Positions 1 through 9,048 of a stretch of 64,000 nucleotides of DNA are shown here, in pieces. Made by a program: the position numbers and the translations under genes. How positions within the stretch are numbered: the first letter of the stretch is position 1; every line of letters begins with the position of its first letter. The DNA is taken from the NCBI RefSeq assembly GCF_004208535.1, contig NZ_SGIS01000007.1, positions 17,701 to 81,700 on the forward strand, read 5' to 3'. The stretch is from Sphingomonas populi. Its GTDB lineage: Bacteria > Pseudomonadota > Alphaproteobacteria > Sphingomonadales > Sphingomonadaceae. The notes under the pieces were generated by a model. That model searched no databases and was not told where the DNA came from. It saw only the letters and a program-made list of their open reading frames with translations.

Positions 1-34
1 GCACAGGTGCCTCGACTTCGCTCGGCACGAACGG
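1..34. repeat. Half copy of the 'GTTCGT...ACGAAC' intergenic repeat
   Basis: The first bases carry CTCGACTTCGCTCGGCACGAA, which matches the right half of the repeat seen whole at 43568-43644 and 48985-49057. The left half would lie outside the window. It sits just past the stop of the minus-strand gene that ends at 42. Confidence 0.6.
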
Positions 35-41
35 ATGAGGT

Positions 42-452
42 TTACCCCAGCAAAGCCTCACCCGGATACGGCTTGCGATGGACTCGCGCCGCCAACGCCC
101 CGCCGATGATCGGCAGTACCACCGCGCACACTTTCATCCACACGGGATGCGGTAATGTCAGCACATTGGCGAGGGCGGCTGCGACCACTGCACCGACGAC
201 GATCCACAATATCAAGCGCCGGTCACACACGCGCAGTCCCAGCCACGCACCGCCGAACGCGCCGAGCAGCCAGCCGCTCACGATGAGCAGCTTCGCGGGC
301 AAAGGCATATCGGCGACAACCCTCGCCAGCGTGGCGGGATCGGCGACATCGAGCGTCGGCAGCGGGTACAGCGCGGTCTCTATCCACTCCGCACCGGCGA
401 CGATCAGCAACGCCGCCGCCACGCCGAACAGGATTCCCGGCACTGTCCGCAT
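42..452 (-). CDS. Small integral membrane protein of unknown function
   Basis: This 136-residue protein has hydrophobic stretches near residues 5-22, 53-72, 79-98 and 105-122, so it is probably a four-helix inner-membrane protein. The ATG at 452 is preceded by GGAG about five bases away, which supports the start. I recognise no motif or catalytic residue and assign no function. The next gene upstream on the same strand starts at 741, so the two could share a transcript. Coding is supported by the clear alternation of hydrophobic and charged segments; the opposite-strand reading is a low-complexity shadow. Confidence 0.75.
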   Translation of the reverse strand: MRTVPGILFGVAAALLIVAGAEWIETALYPLPTLDVADPATLARVVADMPLPAKLLIVSGWLLGAFGGAWLGLRVCDRRLILWIVVGAVVAAALANVLTLPHPVWMKVCAVVLPIIGGALAARVHRKPYPGEALLG

Positions 453-510
453 GTGATCTCCGCCGCGCGTTTACGGCCCGGAGCTATAGCGTCGCCTCAC
501 GCGGTAACAA

Positions 511-741
511 TCAGCCGTGCGCGCGTGTGTTGCTATTCTGCGCGAGCCGCTCGCCCTTCGCCTGGCACGCCGCCGAGACGACCGGAAAATCGATGTCGCT
601 GTTGCGCGCCAACGCCGCCGGCATCGCCGCCTGGCATTGCTCGATCGAGCGATATTGCACGGTCTCGGTGCGTGCCTGCGCGCATTGCGCGCTGCCGTCA
701 CCACAGCCGAGGATCGCCATGACGTAGAAGAGCGGTTCCAT
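511..741 (-). CDS. Small cysteine-containing hypothetical protein
   Basis: The predicted protein has 76 residues with cysteines at about positions 13, 20, 36 and 59, which could form two disulphides if exported. A GGAGG lies five bases before the ATG at 741, a strong ribosome site. The N-terminus is hydrophobic but short and lacks a charged start, so export is uncertain. I do not recognise a family; similar short four-cysteine proteins occur in sphingomonad genomes, from memory only. It precedes the membrane protein at 42-452 on the same strand. Confidence 0.65.
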   Translation of the reverse strand: MEPLFYVMAILGCGDGSAQCAQARTETVQYRSIEQCQAAMPAALARNSDIDFPVVSAACQAKGERLAQNSNTRAHG

Positions 742-866
742 GAACGCCTCCGGTTCGCTTAGGGCCGGCAGCGTCGGCCCATATCACGCTGTAAAAGCGA
801 TCGGACGACGTAGTTGTTCCATGAAGCGCTTCCGATACGGCTTGACCGCGCCTACATCCGCTCTCG

Positions 867-2693
867 ATGCCTCCCGAAACCTTCACCTCCGACGCGCGCG
901 AGCGCCCGCTGCTGCCGACGCTGCGGCGCTTCCTGCCTTATCTGTGGCCCGCCGACGCGCCCGCGCTCAAGCTGCGCATCGTCGCGGCGATGCTGCTCGT
1001 CCTCGCCTCCAAGCTGGTGCAGGTCTATGGCGCGCCGTTCGCGTTGCAGGGCGCGATCGATGGCATGGCCGGGCACCGCCCCGTGCCAGACCTCACCACC
1101 TTGGTCGGCCTGATGGTCGCGGGCTATGCCGCCGCACGCTTTGGCTCGGTGGTGTTCGACAATCTCCGCAACGCAGTCTTCGAACGCGTCGGGCAGGACG
1201 CGACGCGGCGGCTGGCGGCGACGGTGTTCCGCCACCTCCATCAATTGTCACTACGCTTCCACCTCGAACGCCGCACCGGCGCGGTCACCAAGGTGGTCGA
1301 ACGCGGCACCAAGAGCATCGACACGATGCTCTATTTCCTGCTGTTCAACATCGCGCCGACCATCCTCGAACTGGCGATGGTGATCGGCATCTTCTGGACC
1401 AAGTTCGGGCTGTGGCTGGTCGCGGGGACGCTGGTGATGGTCGGCGTCTACATCTGGTTCACCCGCGCCGTGACCGACTGGCGCGCCGCTTTACGCACGC
1501 GGATGAACGATCTCGACACCGGCGCCGTCGCGCATGCGGTCGATTCGCTGCTCAACTTCGAGACGGTCAAATATTTCGGCGCCGAGGAGCGCGAGGCCAA
1601 GCGCTACGACCGGGCGATGACGCTCTATGCCAATGCGGCGGTCAAATCGGAGAATTCGCTGGCGTGGCTCAACGTCGGGCAGGCGGCGATCACCAATTTG
1701 ATGATGGCGGGCGGCATGCTGCTGGTCGTGATCGGCTGGAGCCAGGGCCGCTTCACCGCCGGCAACGTCGTTTTGGTCTCGACCCTGCTCAGCCAGTTGT
1801 TCCGTCCGCTCGATCTGCTCGGCATGGTCTATCGCACCATCCGGCAGGGCGTGCTCGACATGGGCGCGATGTTCGATCTGGTCGACACGCCGAGCGAGGT
1901 GATCGATCCCAAGGGCGCGCCGCCGCTCGCGGTGGGGCGCGGGCATGTCCGCTTCGAGAACGTGCGCTTCGGTTATGATGCCGGCCAGCCGATCCTCAAG
2001 GGCATCGATCTCGACATCCCCGCCGGCGCCACGCTCGCCGTGGTCGGCCCGTCGGGCGCGGGCAAGTCGACGCTCGCGCGGCTGATGTACCGGTTCTACG
2101 ATCTCACCGGCGGCCGCATCACCATCGACGGGCAGGATATCGCGCAGGTGACTCAGGCGAGCTTGCGCGCCGCGATCGGCATCGTGCCGCAGGATACCGT
2201 GCTGTTCAACGACACGATCGGCTACAACATCGCATACGGTCGCGAAGGCGCCGGGCGGGCCGAGATCGAGACCGCCGCGCGCGGCGCCGCCATCGCCGGC
2301 TTCATCGAGCGCCAGCCCTTGGGCTACGAAACCCGCGTCGGCGAACGCGGGCTCAAGCTTTCGGGCGGCGAGAAGCAGCGCGTCGCGATCGCGCGCACGT
2401 TGCTCAAGAACCCGCCGATCCTGATCCTCGACGAAGCCACCTCCGCGCTCGACAGCCGCACCGAGGGCGAGATTCTCGACACGCTTCAGGCGATCGAACA
2501 GGGCCGCACCACCATCGTCATCGCGCACCGCCTGTCGACCGTGGTCCACGCCGACGAGATCGTCGTGCTGGAGGCGGGCGAGGTCAAGGAACGCGGCACC
2601 CACGCGGAATTGCTGCGCCAGGACGGCCTGTATGCCGAGATGTGGAACCGTCAGGCGCAGGAACGCGCCGAGGAAGCGCTCGCGGCGGAATAA
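867..2693 (+). CDS. ABC exporter of the Atm1/ABCB7 type (fused permease and ATPase)
   Basis: This is a 608-residue half-transporter. The N-terminal ~330 residues form the six-helix membrane domain and the C-terminal ~250 the ATPase. The Walker A motif GPSGAGKST is at 394-402, the signature LSGGE at 498-502, Walker B LILDEAT at about 519-525 and the switch histidine at 554. The membrane region contains NFETVKYFGAEE, typical of the Atm1/HMT1 subfamily, which exports glutathione-linked sulphur or metal compounds from mitochondria and bacteria. It should act as a homodimer in the inner membrane. The substrate cannot be read from the sequence; glutathione conjugates or heavy-metal complexes are the family expectation. 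It is read alone, with about 125 bases of non-coding DNA before it. Confidence 0.93.
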   Translation: MPPETFTSDARERPLLPTLRRFLPYLWPADAPALKLRIVAAMLLVLASKLVQVYGAPFALQGAIDGMAGHRPVPDLTTLVGLMVAGYAAARFGSVVFDNLRNAVFERVGQDATRRLAATVFRHLHQLSLRFHLERRTGAVTKVVERGTKSIDTMLYFLLFNIAPTILELAMVIGIFWTKFGLWLVAGTLVMVGVYIWFTRAVTDWRAALRTRMNDLDTGAVAHAVDSLLNFETVKYFGAEEREAKRYDRAMTLYANAAVKSENSLAWLNVGQAAITNLMMAGGMLLVVIGWSQGRFTAGNVVLVSTLLSQLFRPLDLLGMVYRTIRQGVLDMGAMFDLVDTPSEVIDPKGAPPLAVGRGHVRFENVRFGYDAGQPILKGIDLDIPAGATLAVVGPSGAGKSTLARLMYRFYDLTGGRITIDGQDIAQVTQASLRAAIGIVPQDTVLFNDTIGYNIAYGREGAGRAEIETAARGAAIAGFIERQPLGYETRVGERGLKLSGGEKQRVAIARTLLKNPPILILDEATSALDSRTEGEILDTLQAIEQGRTTIVIAHRLSTVVHADEIVVLEAGEVKERGTHAELLRQDGLYAEMWNRQAQERAEEALAAE

Positions 2694-2817
2694 CCGCACC
2701 GCTGAAACGCCTCGCTACGACGTTCGGCCCGTTGCGCTGGCGCGTGCGCTGGTGCAACAGGCGGATCGTTACGCGCGGGTTCACCAGGGTTGCAACCGCC
2801 TGCGCCGGAGACTGTGA

Positions 2818-3768
2818 ATGACCGACGCCGAACCGGTGGAACCGGCCAAGCCGATCCCCCACACGCCCGGAGAGCGTTTGCGCGAAGCGCGCGAGGCGCA
2901 GGGCCTTTCGCTCGACGAAGTCGCCGCGCGCACCCGCGTGCCGTTGCGCCAGCTTCAGGCGATCGAGGAGGGCAATTACGCCGCCCTCCCGTCGATCACC
3001 TATTCGGTCGGTTTCGCCAAGGCCTATGCCCGCGCGGTCGGCGTCGATGAGGTCGCGATCGGGCGGGACGTGCGCGCGCAGAACACGCACCAGCCGGCGG
3101 TGCGCCGCACCGAATATGTCGCCTACGAACCCGACGAGCCCAAGCGCGAGCCGAGCGGCCTCGTCGCGGTGATCGGCGTCGCGCTCGCGCTGTTGCTGCT
3201 GATCGCGGCCGGGCTGTGGTTCGGCACCACCTGGTTCCGCGGCGACAGCAGCGCGCCCGCCGCCACCGCGACCGACACCGCCGTGCAGACCAGTGTGCCC
3301 GAGGCCCCGGCGACGCCGTCGCTGCAAGGCGGCCAGGTCGCGCTCACCGCCAAGGACGACGTGTGGCTGCGCATCTACGACCGCGACGGCACGGTCTATG
3401 AGAACACGCTGAAGCCGGGCGACAGCTATTCGGTGCCTCAGGACAAGCCCGGCCTGATGATCAACGTCGGCCGTCCCGACAAGCTGACCGTGACGATCAA
3501 CGGCAGCGCGGTGCCCGCGCTCGGCGACGGCAAGCTTCCGATCAAGGACGTGCCGATCAGCGCGTCGGCGCTGCTCGCACGCGGCACCGCCGCCGCCGCG
3601 CCGGCCCCGGTGGCGACTCCGCTCGCCACCGCCACCCACGCCGCGCGGCCCACCGCGCGCGCGACCCCGCGCCACCGCGAGAGCGCGGCCGAAGCCAACG
3701 CGGCGGCGCTCAATATCGCCCTGCCCGCGTCGTCGGCGCCAGCGCCGGCCGCGACGCCAAATCCGTAA
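2818..3768 (+). CDS. rodZ: RodZ-like protein: HTH domain, one membrane helix, DUF4115 domain
   Basis: The 316-residue protein begins with a cytoplasmic helix-turn-helix of the RodZ type (about 17-80, starting PGERLREAREAQGLSLDEVA). One membrane helix follows at about 115-137, then a periplasmic domain of the RodZ C-terminal type at about 176-240, and an Ala/Pro-rich tail. RodZ links MreB filaments to the cell-wall elongation machinery, which is the likely role. GGAG lies about eight bases before the ATG. It leads a run with cpoB, tilS and ftsH, an order familiar in sphingomonads. A purely transcriptional role is unlikely because of the membrane helix. Confidence 0.85.
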   Translation: MTDAEPVEPAKPIPHTPGERLREAREAQGLSLDEVAARTRVPLRQLQAIEEGNYAALPSITYSVGFAKAYARAVGVDEVAIGRDVRAQNTHQPAVRRTEYVAYEPDEPKREPSGLVAVIGVALALLLLIAAGLWFGTTWFRGDSSAPAATATDTAVQTSVPEAPATPSLQGGQVALTAKDDVWLRIYDRDGTVYENTLKPGDSYSVPQDKPGLMINVGRPDKLTVTINGSAVPALGDGKLPIKDVPISASALLARGTAAAAPAPVATPLATATHAARPTARATPRHRESAAEANAAALNIALPASSAPAPAATPNP

Positions 3769-3827
3769 AGGCTGGCGACAGGCGGCGCGGCGTAGCTATA
3801 CCGGCAGCGGATTTGCGAGGGATGGGA

Positions 3828-4805
3828 ATGCGTAGACGGATTTTGGCCTTGGTTCTGCTGGCAAGCAGCGCGTGCGCTGCGGCACCGGCATTCGGCCAGG
3901 CCTCGGCGGTCGAGGGCCGCGTCGGCAAGCTCGAAAGTGAGATGCGCGCGGTGCAGCGCAAGGTGTTCCCCGGCGGCGGCGGCCAGTATCTCGAACCCGA
4001 GATCAAACCGGCCACGCCCGACGATACCCCCGGCAGCCCGTCGGGAAGCCCGCTGTCCGATCTCACCGCGCGCGTCAACGCGCTCGAGAGCCAGTTGAGC
4101 GGCGTCACCGGCCAGATCGAAACGACCCAGCACCGCACGCAAGTGCTCGAGGATGCCTTCAACGCCTACAAGCGCAGCACCGACGCGCGCATCAAGGCGC
4201 TGGAGGATACCGCCGCATCGACCGGCGGCGGCACCGGCTCGCCCGCGCCGATCATGGGCGATGCCGATGCGCCGCCGCCCCGCGCCGGCGGCAAGGGCGC
4301 GGGCGTCAAGCCGCCCGCCGCGCGCCCGGGCAAGGCCGATGATGTCGCGCCGCCCACCACCGATCCCGCGCGCCAGAAGCAGCTCGCCGCGATCGAGCGC
4401 TCGCAGAGCGGCGACCCTGCCGAGGACGCCTATCTCTATGGCTACCGGCTGTGGCAGGCGAAAATGTACCCGGAGGCCGAGGCGCAGTTCAAGCTCGTCA
4501 CCGCCACCTACCCCAAGCACAAACGCGCGAGCTACGCGCAGAACCTGCTCGGCCGCTCGTATCTCGAAGACGGCAAGCCCAGCCTCGCCAGCCTCGCCTT
4601 CTACGACAATTACAAGAAATGGCCCGATGGCGAGCGCGCGCCCGACAGCCTCTATTATCTCGGCCAGTCGCTGGTGCGGCTCGGCAAGCCGGCGGCGGAC
4701 GTCTGCAAGGTCTATCGCGAGCTTGAAGACGTGTACGGCGCCAAGTTGAGCGACGCGATGAAGGCCGATGTCACCCGCGCCAAGGCGCAGTCGAAATGCG
4801 GGTGA
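3828..4805 (+). CDS. cpoB: Cell division coordinator CpoB / tol-pal YbgF-like protein
   Basis: A signal peptide (MRRRILALVLLASSACAAAP, cleaved near FGQA) is followed by a short coiled coil (about residues 25-60) and a C-terminal TPR region containing YLYGYRLWQAKMYPEAEAQF. This is the YbgF/CpoB layout, a periplasmic protein that couples the Tol-Pal system to septal peptidoglycan synthesis. The start is uncertain: ATG at 3828 fits the signal peptide and has GAGGGA upstream, but ATG at 3822 and TTG at 3815-region are in frame. No tol or pal genes are in the window. The next gene, tilS, begins two bases after this stop if its GTG start is used. Confidence 0.85.
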   Translation: MRRRILALVLLASSACAAAPAFGQASAVEGRVGKLESEMRAVQRKVFPGGGGQYLEPEIKPATPDDTPGSPSGSPLSDLTARVNALESQLSGVTGQIETTQHRTQVLEDAFNAYKRSTDARIKALEDTAASTGGGTGSPAPIMGDADAPPPRAGGKGAGVKPPAARPGKADDVAPPTTDPARQKQLAAIERSQSGDPAEDAYLYGYRLWQAKMYPEAEAQFKLVTATYPKHKRASYAQNLLGRSYLEDGKPSLASLAFYDNYKKWPDGERAPDSLYYLGQSLVRLGKPAADVCKVYRELEDVYGAKLSDAMKADVTRAKAQSKCG

Positions 4806-4806
4806 T

Positions 4807-5760
4807 GTGACACCGCTCGAACCGGCGCTGGTCGCGCGGTTCCGGGCGGATGTCACGCGCCTGTCCGTGGGCCGGCGGCTGGCGCTGGCGGTGTCGGGCG
4901 GTCCCGACAGCATGGCGATGCTCGCGCTCGCGGCGGCGGCATTCCCCGGACTGGTGTCAGCCGCAACGGTCGATCACGGCCTGCGCGCCGCAAGCGCCGA
5001 CGAAGCCGCGATGGTCGCCGGCTATTGCGCGACGCTCGGCGTGCCACACGCGACGCTCGCCATCGCCGAGCCGCGCCCCGCCACCGGCAACCTCCATGCG
5101 TGGGCGCGCAGGCATCGCTATGCCCTCCTGTCGCGCTGGGCGGTCGATGCCGGCTGCGACGCGCTGCTCACCGCGCACCATGCCGACGATCAGGCCGAAA
5201 CCTTCCTGATGCGCGCCGCGCGCGGCTCGGGCGTGGCCGGGCTGGCCGGCATCCGCGCGCGCCAGCCACGCGCCGCGCCGGCGATCGTGCGGCCGCTGCT
5301 CGGATGGCGAAGCGCCGCCCTGCGCGCCATCGCGACCGCCGCGGGCGCGCCGTTCGTCGATGATCCCAGCAACCGCGACCCCGCATTCGAACGCGCCCGC
5401 GTCCGCACCACGCTCGCCGCGATCGACTGGCTCGACCCGCTCCGGCTCGCCGCCGCCGCCGCCCACGCCGCCGAAGCCGAGGACGCACTCGCCGCCATGA
5501 CACGAATGTTATGGTCCGAGCGCGCGCGCGAAACCCCCGGCGATGTGACGGTCACAGTCGCCGATCTGCCCCGCGAAATCCGCCGCCGCCTCGCCGCCCA
5601 CGCGCTCCGCACGATCGACCCGGCCACCGCCACCAACACCATCGAATCGCTGCTCGAGTCGCTCGAAGCGGGCAAACGCGCCACCCAGGGCAGCGTCCTC
5701 GCCTCTGCGGCGGGGGAAATCTGGCGATTCCGGCCCGCTCCGCCACGCCGATCACACTGA
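4807..5760 (+). CDS. tilS: tRNA(Ile)-lysidine synthetase
   Basis: TilS attaches lysine to C34 of tRNA-Ile(CAU), using ATP, so that it reads AUA codons. The PP-loop SGGPDSM is at residues 30-36, and HHADDQAETFLMR follows as expected. The product is about 317 residues, a short TilS with a reduced C-terminal domain. I chose GTG at 4807, two bases after the cpoB stop. An ATG at 4768 is in frame but would overlap cpoB by 38 bases and add unconserved residues. The gene lies between cpoB and ftsH, a common neighbour pair (tilS-ftsH) in many bacteria. Confidence 0.92.
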   Translation: MTPLEPALVARFRADVTRLSVGRRLALAVSGGPDSMAMLALAAAAFPGLVSAATVDHGLRAASADEAAMVAGYCATLGVPHATLAIAEPRPATGNLHAWARRHRYALLSRWAVDAGCDALLTAHHADDQAETFLMRAARGSGVAGLAGIRARQPRAAPAIVRPLLGWRSAALRAIATAAGAPFVDDPSNRDPAFERARVRTTLAAIDWLDPLRLAAAAAHAAEAEDALAAMTRMLWSERARETPGDVTVTVADLPREIRRRLAAHALRTIDPATATNTIESLLESLEAGKRATQGSVLASAAGEIWRFRPAPPRRSH

Positions 5761-5767
5761 TCGGCGT
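5745..5767. terminator. Perfect hairpin across the tilS stop codon
   Basis: ACGCCGATCA and TGATCGGCGT form a perfect 10-bp stem with a three-base loop, and the tilS TGA lies in the second arm. No T-run follows, so this may be a weak terminator, an RNA-processing site or a 3' stabiliser between tilS and ftsH. Confidence 0.4.
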
Positions 5768-5838
5768 AAGTAATGGCGCTGTTCCATTGCCATTAACATC
5801 AGGCTGCTTATCTTGCAGGCTCGAAAGGTAGCGTCTCC

Positions 5839-7803
<1,965 letters not shown>

Positions 7804-7817
7804 GACTTCCCGCCTAA

Positions 7818-7902
7818 CTGTTCCCCCGCGAAAGCGGGGGTCCAGAGCAACGGGCGCTGGTCTACGTGACCCCGGACTCCCGCTTTCGCGGGAGAACGGT
7901 TG
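7818..7902. repeat. Palindromic repeat, 'CCCGCGAAAGCGGG' family
   Basis: A hairpin (CCCCCGCGAAAGCGGGGG) is followed after about 40 bases by CTCCCGCTTTCGCGGGAG, in a unit with inverted ends (AACTGTTC / GAACGGTT, imperfect). It lies between the convergent ends of ftsH and the XRE gene, where it could act as a two-way terminator. Confidence 0.75.
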
Positions 7903-7913
7903 GACGACAGACC

Positions 7914-8489
7914 CTACAACCCCCGCAACACCCGCACCGCCCGCCCGATCCACGGCGGGTTCGTCACGAGTTGCTGCGACGCGCGCGGTTCGAACGGCAG
8001 CACCTGCAACCGCGCGCCACCTTCGCCATGTTCCTGCGCGATCAGCCGCCCGAACACGAACCGCCCCGCCGGTCGCGGCACCAGCACATCGCGGTTGAGT
8101 GCCGATGCAAACGCCTCGGGCGCGAGCCGCTCGCACCAGATCTCATCCCCCGCCCGGTAATCGCCGGTCCCCACCGCGACCGTCACCGCGATCATTCCCG
8201 GCGCTGCGACCGGCGCGACGACGCTCGCCGGCTTGCGCGGCGCCTGCGCGCCGCCCGCCTCCAGCACCGCCGCCACTGCGATATCGGCACGGTCGGGCAA
8301 GCGCACGAGATCGGCGGCCGTCACGCCGAGCGCCGCCGCGATCCGGTTGAGCCACGCCACCGAAACGGTGCGCGTGCCCGTTTCGAGCCGCCCGATCGTC
8401 TGCGCGGTGGTGGTGGGCGAACAGGCGCGCGCGACATCGTCGAGCGTCATGCCCTTGGCGCGCCGGACTTCGCGAATGGCGGTAATCAT
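7914..8489 (-). CDS. XRE-family transcriptional regulator with S24-like C-terminal domain
   Basis: The 191-residue protein starts with a Cro/CI helix-turn-helix (about 1-62: IREVRRAKGMTLDDVARAC through LNRIAAALGVTAADLV). The C-terminal half (about 95-190) reads like the beta-rich domain of phage-repressor or S24-type regulators (GDYRAGDEIWCERL, RFVFGRLIAQE). I see no clear Ser-Lys self-cleavage pair, so it may sense or dimerise rather than cleave itself. It is divergent from the DUF6456 gene at 8577, and a short palindrome at 8501-8513 lies just upstream of its ATG. Autoregulation is an inference. Confidence 0.82.
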   Translation of the reverse strand: MITAIREVRRAKGMTLDDVARACSPTTTAQTIGRLETGTRTVSVAWLNRIAAALGVTAADLVRLPDRADIAVAAVLEAGGAQAPRKPASVVAPVAAPGMIAVTVAVGTGDYRAGDEIWCERLAPEAFASALNRDVLVPRPAGRFVFGRLIAQEHGEGGARLQVLPFEPRASQQLVTNPPWIGRAVRVLRGL

Positions 8490-8500
8490 GTGAGGTTATG

Positions 8501-8513
8501 AACCATTCTGGTT
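8501..8513. promoter_or_regulatory. Candidate operator AACCA-TTC-TGGTT
   Basis: Perfect 5-bp arms with a three-base centre lie 12 bases upstream of the XRE regulator start, in the 87-bp divergent gap. The position fits an autoregulatory site for that regulator. No binding data are available. Confidence 0.4.
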
Positions 8514-8576
8514 TCCCCTGTCCTACAGCCGGCCTGCCGTGTCACCCGCTTCCTATTGTATTCAGGAGGAATTTCA

Positions 8577-9038
8577 ATGCGTGAGCTGACAGAACGGGCG
8601 ATCGACGCGCAGGGCGTGCAAAGTGAAGCGGTTAGCGGGCGCACCGTCACCGTCAACCTCGCCGAGTCGCCGCTCGGCTGGCTGCGCGCGCGCGGGCTGG
8701 TCGACGCGCGCCAGTTCGAGGCGGGCGAGCGGCTCCGCGACGATTACGAAATGGCCGCGCTCGCCCCGAGTGTGACGATGCGCTGGTCGCCGCGCGTCGA
8801 TGGCGGCGGAGCGAGCGGTCTCGATCCAACAACCGCCCACATCGCCGCCAAGCGCCGCTTCGACGCTGCGGTCGCAGCCGCCGGGCCGGGCCTGTCCGAC
8901 ATCCTCTGGCGCGTGATCTGCGCGGGCGAAGCGCTCCCCGCCGCCGAGAAAGCGCTCGGCTGGCCAACCCGCGCCGGCCGCCTCGTCCTCACCCTCGCGC
9001 TGGACCGGCTGGCGGCTCACTACCGGCTGTCGTCATAG
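8577..9038 (+). CDS. DUF6456 domain-containing protein
   Basis: The 153-residue protein contains the C-terminal sequence pattern of DUF6456 (AKRRFDAAVAAAGPGLSDIL, then EKALGWPTRAGRLVLTLALDRLA at about 115-145), a small helical domain of unknown function seen in alphaproteobacteria. The ATG at 8577 has AGGAGG seven bases upstream, which decides the start over an in-frame TTG at 8556. The middle contains the word pattern ERLRDDYEMAALAPSVTMRW. It is divergent from the XRE regulator, which may control it. I cannot give a function; a DNA-associated role is a guess from the basic helices. Confidence 0.8.
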   Translation: MRELTERAIDAQGVQSEAVSGRTVTVNLAESPLGWLRARGLVDARQFEAGERLRDDYEMAALAPSVTMRWSPRVDGGGASGLDPTTAHIAAKRRFDAAVAAAGPGLSDILWRVICAGEALPAAEKALGWPTRAGRLVLTLALDRLAAHYRLSS

Positions 9039-9048
9039 GCAACCTTAG

